This document shows positions 8,002-17,303 of a stretch of DNA of 64,000 nt, piece by piece (positions within the stretch are counted from its first letter, which is position 1; each line of letters starts with the position of its first letter). A model generated the notes under the pieces. That model was given only the letters and a program-made list of their open reading frames with translations, was not told the DNA's origin and searched no databases. The stretch comes from Nocardioides sediminis (lineage in GTDB: Bacteria; Actinomycetota; Actinomycetes; Propionibacteriales; Nocardioidaceae), in the NCBI RefSeq assembly GCF_003047295.1, contig NZ_PZYZ01000003.1, forward strand, positions 124,001 to 188,000. The letters are read 5' to 3'. A program made the translations under genes and the position numbers.

Positions 8002-10287
8002 TCAGCGCTTGACGCGGAGCTTGAAGCGCTCGCTCGTGGCCAGGAAGGTGTTGTTGCCGCGGAACTTCACGACCACCTTGTACTTGCCGGGCTTGGCGAA
8101 CTTGCGCAGCTTGACCTTGGCCACGCCGTCCTTGACCTTGGCGTTGTACTTGCGGCCGGCCACCTTGACCGTCACGCGGCCCTTGGTCTCGAGGTCGACG
8201 GACGACTTGGCCTTGACCTTGATGCGGACCTTGGTCTTCTTGGCCTTGATCTTGCGGGCCTTCTTGGGGAAGACCTTGTGCGACAGGGTCGGCTTGGTCA
8301 GCACGACGCTGCGGGCCAGCGTGGTCTTGGAGTCCTGCGCGACGATCCGCACCTCCGTGCCACCGCGGACCGTGAACACCGCGCGGGCCTTGCCGTCGGT
8401 CACCGGCACGGTGCCGAAGACCTTGGTCGAGCCGTCCTTCTTGACCCGCACGAGGTCGAGGCGGGTGTTCTTGAAGCTCGGCAGCATGTCGAGGCGCTCG
8501 AGGACGACCGTGGCCTTGTCGCCGGCCCGGTAGGTGTCCTGGAGGCCCGAGACGTAGATCTGCTCACGGGCGAAGTTCGGCGAGACCGGCTTGCGGTCCG
8601 TGAGGTACTTGATCCACAGGTCGCGGTCGACGAGCCCGGTGTCCTTCATCGTGCCCTCCTTGAAGGCCGTGAAGTTGTCGCCACCGGTGGCCAGGAACGA
8701 GAACGTCGAGACCGAATAGGTCTTGGCCAGGTCGATCGGGGCGCCGTTGACATGGATCGAGGTCACGCGCTGGCCGACCGGCTTGCTCGGGTCGAGCGTG
8801 GTCTGCACGTTGTCGGAAAGTCCCAGGTGCAGGAACGCCCGCTGAGAGCCGGCCGGCTGCCACTGCTGCTCGAGAATCTTCCTGATCTGGGCACCGGTGA
8901 GGGCCACGGTCGAGATGTTGTTGACGAACGGCAGCACGTTGTTGGCCTCGGCGTAGGTGACCACGCCGTCGGTGTTCGCCGGGTTGCTCGTGGTGTCGCC
9001 CTTGAACAGCAGGTCGGCACGCAGGCCGCCCGGGTTGGTGATGCCGAGGTCCGGCTTGGCGATGTCGGCGGGGATGCCGTCGCGAAGCGCGTTGGCCACG
9101 AGGTCGCCCAGCGGGGACTCCGAGCCGCGGTCCTCGACGGGCTTGCCGGCGGAGTCCACACCGTCGTACGCGCGCGAGATGTCCGCGGTGACGGCACCGA
9201 CGGGCTTGTCACCGACGACCTTCGCCTCTGCCAGCGCGGCGTCGACGATGCTCTTGACCTTGTCGACGTTGGGGTTGGTGAGGTCCGCCTCGGCGGCACG
9301 AGCGACGTTCTTCACGGTGAAGCCGGTGACCGCGGGGCCGCCAGCAGCACCGGCGTCGACGGCCAGCTTGATCTGGCCCACGTTGGCGGCGTACTCACCC
9401 GTCTGGATGTAGGCACGCGTGCCACCACCCGGCTTCGGACCCTCCCAGGCGTAGGTCTGGTGGGTGTGACCGTTGATGATCGCGTCCACGCTGCCGGTCA
9501 TGTTGGCCATCCGGGCGAAGACGCCGCCCTTGGCGACCTCCGCCGCGAAGGACGAGCCGGCGCCGACCGCGGCACCGGAGTGGAACGTGGCCACGACGAT
9601 GTCGGCCTCACCGTTGGCGGGGTTGCCGTCCTTGAGGATGTCGGCGTACTTCGCGGCCGCCGCGACCTCCTCGGAGAACTGCAGCTCGGCGACACCGGCG
9701 GGGCTCACGAGGCTCGGGGTCTCGTCGGTCACGCCGCCGACCACGCCGACGGTGACGTCGTCCGTGGTGTCGGCCGGGGTCCCGTTGTTCACGGTGTACG
9801 TCGCGAACGGGTCGAGCGCGGTCGCGCCGGTGGCCTTGATGGTCACGTTGGAGGCGAGGTAGTCCCACTGGGCGTTGCGCGAGCCGTCCGGGCCGATGAC
9901 GCGGTCCCGCAGGTCCGCCCAACCCTTGTCGAACTCGTGATTGCCGACCGCGGAGGCGTCCAGGCCCAGCACGTTCATCACGTCGATGGTCGGCTGGTCG
10001 TTCTGGATCGCCGAGGCGAACTCTGAGGCGCCGATGAGGTCGCCCGCACCGACCATCAGCGTGTTGGCCGGGTTCTCGGCCGTGAGCTGCTCGACCGTGG
10101 TCGCCCACTTGGTGGTGTTCGCGTTGATGCGACCGTGGAAGTCGTTGACGGCGACGAGGTTGATCTCGACGTTCGGCGCAGCGTGGGCGGGAGCGGACGT
10201 GAGTCCGACCACGGCCAGGGGCGCCGCGAGGACGCCCGAGGCGGTCGCCGCTGCGACCCAGCGGCGCGAGAGGGAGGGAGCTGACAC
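8002..10287 (-). CDS. Secreted UshA-like bifunctional 5'-nucleotidase / 2',3'-cyclic phosphodiesterase
   Basis: 761 aa from a GTG start with a GGAAAGG ribosome site. A signal peptide (about 1-36, ending AHA) precedes a calcineurin-type metallophosphatase domain with all metal motifs: VNDFHGR, GAGDLIGA, GNHEFDKG, VATFHSG and NGHTHQ. A 5'-nucleotidase C domain follows (about 340-590, NPGGLRADLLF). A C-terminal Ig-like module ends FKLRVKR. The enzyme hydrolyses extracellular nucleotides to nucleoside and phosphate. The promoter region shares a 19-nt element with the M4 peptidase gene and holds a PHO-box-like repeat, so phosphate control is possible. Confidence 0.93.
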   Translation of the reverse strand: MSAPSLSRRWVAAATASGVLAAPLAVVGLTSAPAHAAPNVEINLVAVNDFHGRINANTTKWATTVEQLTAENPANTLMVGAGDLIGASEFASAIQNDQPTIDVMNVLGLDASAVGNHEFDKGWADLRDRVIGPDGSRNAQWDYLASNVTIKATGATALDPFATYTVNNGTPADTTDDVTVGVVGGVTDETPSLVSPAGVAELQFSEEVAAAAKYADILKDGNPANGEADIVVATFHSGAAVGAGSSFAAEVAKGGVFARMANMTGSVDAIINGHTHQTYAWEGPKPGGGTRAYIQTGEYAANVGQIKLAVDAGAAGGPAVTGFTVKNVARAAEADLTNPNVDKVKSIVDAALAEAKVVGDKPVGAVTADISRAYDGVDSAGKPVEDRGSESPLGDLVANALRDGIPADIAKPDLGITNPGGLRADLLFKGDTTSNPANTDGVVTYAEANNVLPFVNNISTVALTGAQIRKILEQQWQPAGSQRAFLHLGLSDNVQTTLDPSKPVGQRVTSIHVNGAPIDLAKTYSVSTFSFLATGGDNFTAFKEGTMKDTGLVDRDLWIKYLTDRKPVSPNFAREQIYVSGLQDTYRAGDKATVVLERLDMLPSFKNTRLDLVRVKKDGSTKVFGTVPVTDGKARAVFTVRGGTEVRIVAQDSKTTLARSVVLTKPTLSHKVFPKKARKIKAKKTKVRIKVKAKSSVDLETKGRVTVKVAGRKYNAKVKDGVAKVKLRKFAKPGKYKVVVKFRGNNTFLATSERFKLRVKR

Positions 10288-10311
10288 AGGGTGAGCCTTT
10301 CCGGGATGTGG

Positions 10312-10330
10312 GTGAGCCGGGTCACCCTAA
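10312..10330 (-). promoter_or_regulatory. Predicted promoter core of the ushA-like gene
   Basis: On the minus strand this reads TTAGGGTGACCCGGCTCAC, containing a TAGGGT -10 box at 10329-10324. It is nearly identical (17 of 19) to the element upstream of the M4 peptidase gene at 17235. The predicted start is near 10317, giving a 5' leader of about 30 nt with a ribosome site. Confidence 0.55.
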
Positions 10331-10367
10331 CCCGCTGCTCGCCTCCCGGAGCCCCTCAAAAGGGTGT

Positions 10368-10389
10368 GACACGTGAACGTCTGGTGACC
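10368..10389 (-). promoter_or_regulatory. PHO-box-like direct repeat upstream of the ushA-like gene
   Basis: On the minus strand two adjacent 11-nt units, GGTCACCAGAC and GTTCACGTGTC, resemble the GTTCACC-type direct repeats bound by PhoP in Streptomyces. They lie about 40 nt upstream of the TAGGGT -10 box. A 5'-nucleotidase is a typical phosphate-regulated gene. The match is partial, so this is a candidate only. Confidence 0.4.
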
Positions 10390-10398
10390 GACCGGCTG

Positions 10399-11025
10399 TC
10401 AGCCGACCTGGGCCGTACGTCGCTGCCGCGCGACGTCCCGGAAGAACTCGTAGCCCGACCAGAGGGTCATCGCCACGGCACCGGCCAGGAACACCTGGCT
10501 GGTGTAGAAGAGGACCTCGCCCAGCGAGCCGGGCCAGAAGTCGAACGCGCCACCGTGGGCGTCGCCGTGCGGCAACGGCATCAGCAGGCCCGCGAGCGCC
10601 ACGCCCTGCAACATGGTCTTGATCTTCCCGCTCTGCGAGGCAGCGATCACCACGTCCTTGAGGACCGACAGGCGCAGCAGCGTGACGCTCCACTCGCGCA
10701 GCAGCACCACGATGGTGACCCACCACCAGATGTCGCCGACGATCGAGAGGCCGATGAAGGCCATGCCGGTGATCGCCTTGTCGGCGATCGGGTCGGCGAT
10801 CTTGCCGAAGTCGGTGACGATGTCGTGCTTGCGGGCGATGTCGCCGTCGATCTTGTCGGTGATCATCGCGACCGCGAAGATCGCGAAGGCGACCCAGCGC
10901 CACGTGGGCGAGGACCCGTCCTCCTGGAGCAGCGCCCAGCCGAAGAACGGCACGAGCACGATCCGCAGCGTGGTCAGCGCGTTGGGGACGTTCCAGTTGG
11001 AGGTCGTGCGGCCGGTGTCGCTCAT
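10399..11025 (-). CDS. pgsA: CDP-diacylglycerol--glycerol-3-phosphate 3-phosphatidyltransferase
   Basis: 208 aa integral membrane protein with the complete CDP-alcohol phosphotransferase signature D-x2-DG-x2-AR-x8-G-x3-D-x3-D, seen as DKIDGDIAR then [10 protein letters not shown] (about residues 57-83). It makes phosphatidylglycerophosphate for anionic phospholipids. Several hydrophobic helices surround the motif. Its ATG overlaps the rimO stop (ATGA), so it is translationally coupled to rimO. The usual downstream partner cinA is displaced by the exeM-like/ushA-like/GH15 insert. Confidence 0.93.
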   Translation of the reverse strand: MSDTGRTTSNWNVPNALTTLRIVLVPFFGWALLQEDGSSPTWRWVAFAIFAVAMITDKIDGDIARKHDIVTDFGKIADPIADKAITGMAFIGLSIVGDIWWWVTIVVLLREWSVTLLRLSVLKDVVIAASQSGKIKTMLQGVALAGLLMPLPHGDAHGGAFDFWPGSLGEVLFYTSQVFLAGAVAMTLWSGYEFFRDVARQRRTAQVG

Positions 11026-12578
11026 GCCTGTGCTCCCGTCGGACGTGCGGCGTCGTTCGTCGCTCGCGCGACCGCGTCATTCGTCGCTCGCGCGACCAGC
11101 TCATTCGTCGCTCGCGCGACCAGGTCCACCCCGTCGGTGGCCACGACCTCCGCGAGCACGACGTCCCCGACACCCAGGCCGGCGCCGCCCTCGATCGTGG
11201 TGGTGCCGTCGACCTCGGGGCCCTGGTGCTCGGCCCGTCCCTCGACCACGCCGTCGGTGACCGACTCGACGAGCACGGAGACGGTCTCGCCGACCCGCTC
11301 CTCCGCGCGCTGGGCGTTGAGCTCCTCGACGAGCGCCGTGACGTGCTCCGTGCGGGCGCGGACCTCGTCCTCGTCGAGCTTGCCGTCGTAGGTCGCGGCC
11401 TCGGTGCCGTCCTCGTCGGAGTAGCCGAAGACGCCGGTCACGTCCATGCGCGCGGCCTCGAGGAAGTCGCACAGCGTCTGCAGGTCGTCCTCCGTCTCAC
11501 CGGGGAAGCCGACGATGACGTTGGAACGGACCCCCGCCAGCGGCGCGAGGCCACGGATCTGCTCGAGCAGGCCCAGGAAGCTCTCGGGGTCGCCGAACCG
11601 CCGCATCCGGCGCAGCACCGAGGCGCTCGCGTGCTGGAAGGACAGGTCGAAGTAGGGCACGACGCCGGGGGTGCCGGCGATGGCCTCCACCAGCCCGGGC
11701 CGGGTCTCCGCCGGCTGGAGGTAGGACACGCGCACCCGGTCGACGCCCTCGATGGCGGCCAGCTCGGGCAGCATCGTCTCCAGGAGCCGGAGGTCGCCGA
11801 GGTCCTTGCCGTAGGACGTCGAGTTCTCGCTGACGAGGAACAGCTCGCGTGCGCCCTGCGTCGCCAGCCAGCGACCCTCGGCCAGCACGTCGCTGGGACG
11901 TCGGCTCACGAACGAGCCGCGGAAGCTGGGGATCGCGCAGAACGAGCAGCGCCGGTCGCAGCCGCTCGCGAGCTTGAGGGGGGCCATCGGGCCGGAGTCG
12001 AGACGGCGGCGTACGGCGCGCGGCCCGGTCGCGGGCGCCCCCGCGCCGATCTCGGAGGCGTCCGAGGGGCCGGCGGGCGCGTGGCCCGGGACCGAGATGG
12101 CCGACGCGTCACGGTCCACCGGGCTGATCGGCAGCAGCCGGCGCCGGTCGGACGGCGTGTGCGCCTGGTGGGTCTCCCCCGCGACGATCGCGCGCAGCCG
12201 CGCGGCGATGTCGGGGTAGTCGTCGAAGCCGAGCACGGCGTCGGCCTCGGGGAGGGACTCGGCGAGGTCCTTGCCGTAGCGCTCGGCGAGGCAGCCCACC
12301 GCCACGACGGCCTGCGGACGCCCGCCGTCCTTGAGGTCGGCGGCCTCCAGGAGCGTGTCGACCGAGTCCTTCTTGGCGGCCTCGACGAAGCCGCAGGTGT
12401 TGACCACCACCGTGTCGGCGTCCTCGGGGTCGGCCACGAGCAGGAACCCGTCGGCCTCGAGCCGTCCGGCGAGCTCCTCGGAGTCGACCTCGTTGCGGGC
12501 GCACCCGAGGGTCACCACCGCCACGTTGAGGGGGGTGCCGGTCGGCGCGTGGCGGGTGTCAGCAGAAGTGGTCGTCAT
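11022..12578 (-). CDS. rimO: Ribosomal protein uS12 (RpsL) methylthiotransferase RimO
   Basis: 518 aa. An N-terminal MTTase/UPF0004 domain ([18 protein letters not shown]; further cluster Cys in VVNTCGF and VGCLAERYG) is followed by a proline/alanine-rich linker (about 150-195). The radical SAM domain has [11 protein letters not shown] (three cluster Cys) and [12 protein letters not shown], and a TRAM domain closes the fold. It adds a methylthio group to an aspartate of uS12. The frame is open upstream by over 600 codons, but that part is antisense-like. The start at 12578 precedes the conserved domain, with GGGGGA upstream. The C-terminus carries the VARATN octapeptide repeat. Confidence 0.93.
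   Translation of the reverse strand: MTTTSADTRHAPTGTPLNVAVVTLGCARNEVDSEELAGRLEADGFLLVADPEDADTVVVNTCGFVEAAKKDSVDTLLEAADLKDGGRPQAVVAVGCLAERYGKDLAESLPEADAVLGFDDYPDIAARLRAIVAGETHQAHTPSDRRRLLPISPVDRDASAISVPGHAPAGPSDASEIGAGAPATGPRAVRRRLDSGPMAPLKLASGCDRRCSFCAIPSFRGSFVSRRPSDVLAEGRWLATQGARELFLVSENSTSYGKDLGDLRLLETMLPELAAIEGVDRVRVSYLQPAETRPGLVEAIAGTPGVVPYFDLSFQHASASVLRRMRRFGDPESFLGLLEQIRGLAPLAGVRSNVIVGFPGETEDDLQTLCDFLEAARMDVTGVFGYSDEDGTEAATYDGKLDEDEVRARTEHVTALVEELNAQRAEERVGETVSVLVESVTDGVVEGRAEHQGPEVDGTTTIEGGAGLGVGDVVLAEVVATDGVDLVARATNELVARATNDAVARATNDAARPTGAQA
11056..11121. repeat. 24-bp tandem repeat, three copies, in the 3' end of rimO
   Basis: An identical 18-bp core, TTCGTCGCTCGCGCGACC on the plus strand, occurs at 11056, 11080 and 11104 with exact 24-bp spacing. 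In rimO it encodes three copies of the octapeptide (D/E)(L/A)VARATN just before the C-terminus. Confidence 0.9.
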
Positions 12579-12622
12579 CGCGTCGTCGAGTATCCCCCGA
12601 GGGGTGGCCCCGGACGAAATGG

Positions 12623-14455
12623 TCAGCGGGGGACGAACGTCCCCTGGCCCGCGATGCCGGGGTCGCCCACCGGCCGCGGGTCTTGGCCGTCGAGCGCGAC
12701 GGTGACGGCTCCGTCGGTGGACTGCACCCGCACCGGCGGGGCGGCGTCGAGCTCGCGGACGTCCCCCACGGCGAGGTTGCCCTTGAAGACGATCTCGCCC
12801 GCGCCGTCGCGGACGACGACGTGGGCACCACCGGTGGCCGCCGTGACGACGACCGGCACGGGGTCGGCCGTCGCCGCCGCGCCCGCACCGCCGGGCCCAC
12901 CCGAGCCGTTGAGGACCGGCGAGGCGTTGCGGAGCTCGGTCGGGGTGTCCATGACCAGCCGGGCGATCGACCAGCAGAGCACCAGGGCCATGACCACGGC
13001 CACGAGGACCGACCAGTTGGGTCCGCCGCGGGTGCTGCGGATCGATCCGTTGGCGCCGGTGGCCAGCTCGGCCTCGAAGACCCGCCGCGGGTTGATCGGG
13101 GCGTGCGCATAGCGCTCGTCGTACGACGTCAGGAGCGGAGCGACGTCGATGCCCAGGACCCGGGCCAGCGTGCGCAGGTGTCCGCGGGCGTAGAAGTCGC
13201 CGCCGCACGGGGCGAAGTCGTCGACCTCGATCGACTCGATCACGTGCGGACGGATGCGGGTGCGCTCGGCGAGCTGGTCGACGGTGAGGCCGAGCCGGGT
13301 GCGGGCCGCGGCGAGCTCGGGGCCCACGACGGGGTCGGCGGCCGGGACGGTCGCGAACTCGTCGATGACCAGCGGCTCGACGACGTCGCCCTGGCGGGCG
13401 ATCGGGCGCACGCGGTCGCCCCAGGCCTGGGTGTCCTCGACGAGGCTGACGCTGCCCGGACGACGGAGCTCGCGGCCAGCAGGCTCGGACTCGTCCACGC
13501 GGTCCAGGTCGCGGCGGACCTCGGAGCGACGGGCGCTCGCGGCCTCGCGCAGCGGGGACGGGGTGGCGCTGGCGACGACCGGCTCCGGCTCGTCGGCGGG
13601 GACGTCGGTGTCGTCGGCGCCCGGCTCGAGTCCCGGGTCGTCCAGGCCCTCGGGGTCCTGGCCGTCCCCGACGTCCTCGGTGCGCTCGGACCGGCTCGGC
13701 ACGAGGGCGGCCAGCCGGGCGATGCCGGCCGCGAGCAACGGGCGCGGGTCGCGGACCAGCGTCGGGTGCTCCGAGGCGTCGACCCCGTCCTCGACGCGGT
13801 CGTCCCCGGTGGCGTCCTCGCCGACCTCGTCGTGGACCTCGTCGGTGGACGCGTCGAGCACGACGACCTCGGCCGAGCGCATGGCCACCCGGTCCAGGGC
13901 CACGGTCAGGTCGTCCCCGGCACCCAGCACGCGGGTGGAGAGTCCCAGCGGGACCGCGAGCGGACCGCCGTACATGCGCTGGGAGAGACCGGCCTGCCGG
14001 CGCCCGCGGGCGTCGAGCTCGTCGAGGACCAGCTCCTCGTTGTGCGCCACCACCACGAGGCGACCGTCGCGGAGCAGCCCGCGCCGGGGGCTGTGCTCCA
14101 CGTGGTGCACAGCGCTCCACGGGAGGCCGCGCCACGTGTGGCCGAGCCGGATCCGCACGCCCTGCGCGTCGGCGACCAGGAGCGGGGTGCGGGCGTCGAC
14201 GAAGGCGCGCAGCCAGCCGACGGACACCAGGCCCAGCACGGCCGCCAGCACCCAGTCGAGCACCGCGCCGGACTGGGCGGCCCGCGCCAGGTAGGCGATG
14301 GCGACCGCGGCGGCCACCGCGCCCACGGCCGCGGCCAGGGCGCCGTTGCGGCGGACCTCGACCACGTCGGGGGCGACGGACAGCGACTCGCCCGTCCCCT
14401 CGCCGGCCCCCTGCGACGCACCGTCGGCGTCGTACAGCTCTGCAGCACCCATCAC
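12623..14455 (-). CDS. RodZ-like membrane protein with HTH_25 and DUF4115-type domain
   Basis: 610 aa, start GTG 14455 (overlapping the ftsK stop as GTGA) or ATG 14452. Two N-terminal membrane helices (about 38-80) lead into a PH-like cytoplasmic region and a long acidic linker (about 210-350). A helix-turn-helix follows (about 378-440, [20 protein letters not shown] and [17 protein letters not shown]), then one membrane helix (about 480-500) and an extracellular beta domain. The HTH-TM-beta order matches RodZ-type proteins; the N-terminal helices are an extension. Between ftsK and rimO it is probably a cell-shape or division factor. The function of the N-terminal part is unknown. Confidence 0.78.
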   Translation of the reverse strand: MMGAAELYDADGASQGAGEGTGESLSVAPDVVEVRRNGALAAAVGAVAAAVAIAYLARAAQSGAVLDWVLAAVLGLVSVGWLRAFVDARTPLLVADAQGVRIRLGHTWRGLPWSAVHHVEHSPRRGLLRDGRLVVVAHNEELVLDELDARGRRQAGLSQRMYGGPLAVPLGLSTRVLGAGDDLTVALDRVAMRSAEVVVLDASTDEVHDEVGEDATGDDRVEDGVDASEHPTLVRDPRPLLAAGIARLAALVPSRSERTEDVGDGQDPEGLDDPGLEPGADDTDVPADEPEPVVASATPSPLREAASARRSEVRRDLDRVDESEPAGRELRRPGSVSLVEDTQAWGDRVRPIARQGDVVEPLVIDEFATVPAADPVVGPELAAARTRLGLTVDQLAERTRIRPHVIESIEVDDFAPCGGDFYARGHLRTLARVLGIDVAPLLTSYDERYAHAPINPRRVFEAELATGANGSIRSTRGGPNWSVLVAVVMALVLCWSIARLVMDTPTELRNASPVLNGSGGPGGAGAAATADPVPVVVTAATGGAHVVVRDGAGEIVFKGNLAVGDVRELDAAPPVRVQSTDGAVTVALDGQDPRPVGDPGIAGQGTFVPR

Positions 14456-17079
14456 GCACTCCCCTCGATCGTGGCGATGACCCCGTCGATCTCGTCCGGC
14501 TTGACCAGCACGTCACGTGCCTTCGATCCCTCGCTGGGCCCGACCACGCCGCGGCTCTCGAGGATGTCCATCAGTCGCCCGGCCTTGGCGAAGCCGACCC
14601 GCAGCTTGCGCTGCAGCATCGACGTCGAGCCGAACTGGGTGGAGACGACCAGCTCGATGGCCTGGACCACGAGCTCCATGTCGTCGCCGATGTCGTCGTC
14701 GAGCTCACGCTTGGACTCCTTGGGGGCCGTGACGTCCTCGACGTACGTCGGCTCGAGCTGGTCCTTGCAGTGCTTGACGACCTGCTGGATCTCGGCCTCG
14801 CTGACCCAGGACCCCTGCACACGGACCGGCTTGGAGGCACCCATCGGCAGGAAGAGGCCGTCACCCTGGCCGACCAGCTTCTCCGCGCCCGGCTGGTCGA
14901 GGATGACCCGGCTGTCGCCGAGCGAGCTGGTCGCGAACGCGAGCCGCGACGGCACGTTGGCCTTGATCAGGCCGGTCACGACGTCGACCGACGGTCGCTG
15001 CGTGGCCAGCACCAGGTGGATGCCCGCCGCACGGGCGAGCTGGGTGATCCGGACGACCGAGTCCTCGACGTCGCGCGGGGAGACCATCATCAGGTCGGCG
15101 AGCTCGTCGACGATGACCAGGAGGTAGGGGTAGGGCGCGAGCGTGCGCTCGCTGCCCGGGGGCACCTCGACCTTGCCGGCCCGCACCGCCTTGTTGAAGT
15201 CGTCGATGTGGCGGAAGCCGAAGTTGGCCAGGTCGTCGTAGCGCATGTCCATCTCGCGCACGACCCAGGCCAGCGCCTCGGCGGCCTTCTTGGGGTTGGT
15301 GATGATCGGCGTGATCAGGTGGGGCACGCCCTCGTAGGCGTTGAGCTCGACCCGCTTGGGGTCGACCATGATCATCCGGACCTCGTCGGGCGTCGAGCGC
15401 ATCAGGATCGAGGTGATCAGCGAGTTGATGAACGACGACTTTCCGGAGCCGGTGGCGCCGGCCACCAGCAGGTGCGGCATCTTCGCCATGTTGGCGACCA
15501 CGAAGCCGCCCTCGACGTCCTTGCCGAGCCCGGCCACCATCGGGTGGTGGTCGGCCCGCGCGGTGTTGGACCGCAAGACGTCGCCGAGGGAGACGATCTC
15601 CTTGTCGGTGTTGGGGATCTCGATGCCGATCGCGGACTTGCCGGGGATCGGGCTCAGGATCCGCACGTCGGCCGAGGCGACGGCGTAGGCGATGTTCTTC
15701 GACAGCGCGGTGACCTTCTCGACCTTGACCGCGGGTCCGAGCTCGACCTCGTAGCGGGTGACCGTCGGGCCACGCGTGTAGCCGGTGACGGCGGCGTCGA
15801 TCCCGAACTCCTCCATCACCTGCATGAGCCGCTCGACCACCGCGTCGCTGGCCTTGGACCGTGCCTTGTGGACCGAGCCGGGCTTGAGCGCCGAGTTGTC
15901 CGGCAGGGAGTAGGTGATGTCGCCGGAGAGGGCGAGCTGCTCGACGCGCTGCGGCAGCGGCGTGTGCGGCGGTGGCTCGACCTCGCCGGTCGCCTCGGTG
16001 ACGACGGCACCCGGGACCCCCGGGGTGGTCTCCGTGGGGGCGTCGGCGAACAGGTCGATGCCCGCGTCGGTGCCCTCCTCGGTGTCCTTCTTGCGACGGC
16101 GCCGCTTGACCTCGCGGTCCTCCAGGACCGGGGAGTCGTACGCCGGGTCGCCGGCCTCGGGGTCGATCTCGTCGAGCATGCCGCGGCGGCGGGTGCGCAT
16201 CGGCGTCGTCGGCGCCTCCAGCTCCCCGGCGGGCTCCTGGGGTGCGGTGCGGCCGAGCACCTTGTCGCGGGCCGCCGCCAGGCGCGTGGGGATCTGGTAG
16301 ACGGGCGTGGCGGTGATGATCAGGACGCCGAAGAACGCGAGCAGCGCCAGCATCGGCACGACGACGTACGGCGTCCGGAACAGGTCGAGCAGCAGGCTCG
16401 ACATGACGAAGCCCACCGCTCCCCCGGCCTGCTGCAGCGACGAGGCGTCACCGAGCTCGGGCTGCGGGTTGCCGTTGGCGATGTGGACGATGCCGAGGAT
16501 CCCCAGCGCGAACGCCGACCAGCCGATGACCTGCCGTCCGGCGGGGCCGTTGCGCTCGGGGTCGCGCAGCGTGCGCCACCCGGCGTAGACGAGGAAGAGC
16601 GGCACCAGCCACCCGACCTTGCCGACCGCACCGGCGGTGACCGAGCGCATGAAGTCCATGACGCCGCCCGGCAGCTGCCACCAGACGGCGGCCGCGACGA
16701 CCATGGCCAGGCCGATGACGAACAGCCCGGCACCGTCGCGACGGTGCTCGGGCTCGAGGTCGCGGGCCGACTGGCCGATCGATCGGGCCACGGCCCCGAG
16801 CGCGTGGGCCACCCCCAGCCAGACCGACGCGACGGCGCGACCCAGCGCGCCGAAGGTGCGGGCGACCGGTCCCGGCCCGTTGCGCACCGCCCGCGGGGCG
16901 GGACGGCCGGCGGGACGGCGAGCGGGCGTGCGCGAGCCGCCCTTGCTCGTGCGTGCCGGGCTCTTGCTGGTACTCCGGGGTCGGGTGCTCGAGGACCTGG
17001 ACCCACCACCTCGGGAGGCGGTGGACCTGGACGTGCTCGTGCTCCGCGACCCCGGCGGGGAAGACGTACGGGTCGCCAT
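14452..17079 (-). CDS. ftsK: DNA translocase FtsK/SpoIIIE
   Basis: 875 aa. A Ser/Thr/Arg-rich N-terminus (1-75) precedes four membrane helices (about 115-270) and an acidic linker. The motor has Walker [10 protein letters not shown] (Lys547), Walker [13 protein letters not shown] and the [13 protein letters not shown] segment. A C-terminal gamma winged helix (about 810-870, [20 protein letters not shown]) reads KOPS-type sites. It pumps chromosome DNA at the division septum. First gene of the conserved minus-strand block. Confidence 0.96.
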   Translation of the reverse strand: MATRTSSPPGSRSTSTSRSTASRGGGSRSSSTRPRSTSKSPARTSKGGSRTPARRPAGRPAPRAVRNGPGPVARTFGALGRAVASVWLGVAHALGAVARSIGQSARDLEPEHRRDGAGLFVIGLAMVVAAAVWWQLPGGVMDFMRSVTAGAVGKVGWLVPLFLVYAGWRTLRDPERNGPAGRQVIGWSAFALGILGIVHIANGNPQPELGDASSLQQAGGAVGFVMSSLLLDLFRTPYVVVPMLALLAFFGVLIITATPVYQIPTRLAAARDKVLGRTAPQEPAGELEAPTTPMRTRRRGMLDEIDPEAGDPAYDSPVLEDREVKRRRRKKDTEEGTDAGIDLFADAPTETTPGVPGAVVTEATGEVEPPPHTPLPQRVEQLALSGDITYSLPDNSALKPGSVHKARSKASDAVVERLMQVMEEFGIDAAVTGYTRGPTVTRYEVELGPAVKVEKVTALSKNIAYAVASADVRILSPIPGKSAIGIEIPNTDKEIVSLGDVLRSNTARADHHPMVAGLGKDVEGGFVVANMAKMPHLLVAGATGSGKSSFINSLITSILMRSTPDEVRMIMVDPKRVELNAYEGVPHLITPIITNPKKAAEALAWVVREMDMRYDDLANFGFRHIDDFNKAVRAGKVEVPPGSERTLAPYPYLLVIVDELADLMMVSPRDVEDSVVRITQLARAAGIHLVLATQRPSVDVVTGLIKANVPSRLAFATSSLGDSRVILDQPGAEKLVGQGDGLFLPMGASKPVRVQGSWVSEAEIQQVVKHCKDQLEPTYVEDVTAPKESKRELDDDIGDDMELVVQAIELVVSTQFGSTSMLQRKLRVGFAKAGRLMDILESRGVVGPSEGSKARDVLVKPDEIDGVIATIEGSA

Positions 17080-17234
17080 GCCGCGACCCTACGGGAGAGT
17101 CACACCAGCCCCACGGATCACAGGAGCGTGTCGCACCCCCGGCTCGACGCCGGGGACGTCCGCGACACGGGCGCGACACACAAGTGTTACGACAAACCTT
17201 CCTTCGGGGGGTTCCGGTGTCACGCCTTCGCTAC

Positions 17235-17253
17235 TTAGGGTGACCGGGATCAC
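17235..17253 (+). promoter_or_regulatory. Predicted promoter core of the M4 peptidase gene
   Basis: TTAGGGTGACCGGGATCAC contains a TAGGGT -10 box (17236-17241) and matches the ushA-like promoter element at 17 of 19 positions, including bases downstream of the -10. The rest of the 224-bp spacer after ftsK shows no gene. Confidence 0.55.
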
Positions 17254-17263
17254 TCGGGCGGTC

Positions 17264-17288
17264 TTGTTCCGAGTGGCGCTCGGAACAA
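17264..17288 (+). promoter_or_regulatory. Inverted repeat in the leader of the M4 peptidase gene
   Basis: Perfect 10-bp arms TTGTTCCGAG / CTCGGAACAA flank TGGCG. They end 4 bp before the GGAGG ribosome site of the GTG start at 17304 and lie downstream of the predicted -10 box. It could be a dyad operator or an mRNA hairpin acting on translation or stability. Confidence 0.55.
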
Positions 17289-17303
17289 CATCGGAGGAAA
17301 TAC

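Noticed and set aside
14770..17238. Plus-strand 822-codon frame antisense to ftsK
   Set aside because: Composition is typical of antisense frames in high-GC DNA; ftsK on the other strand has all motor motifs.
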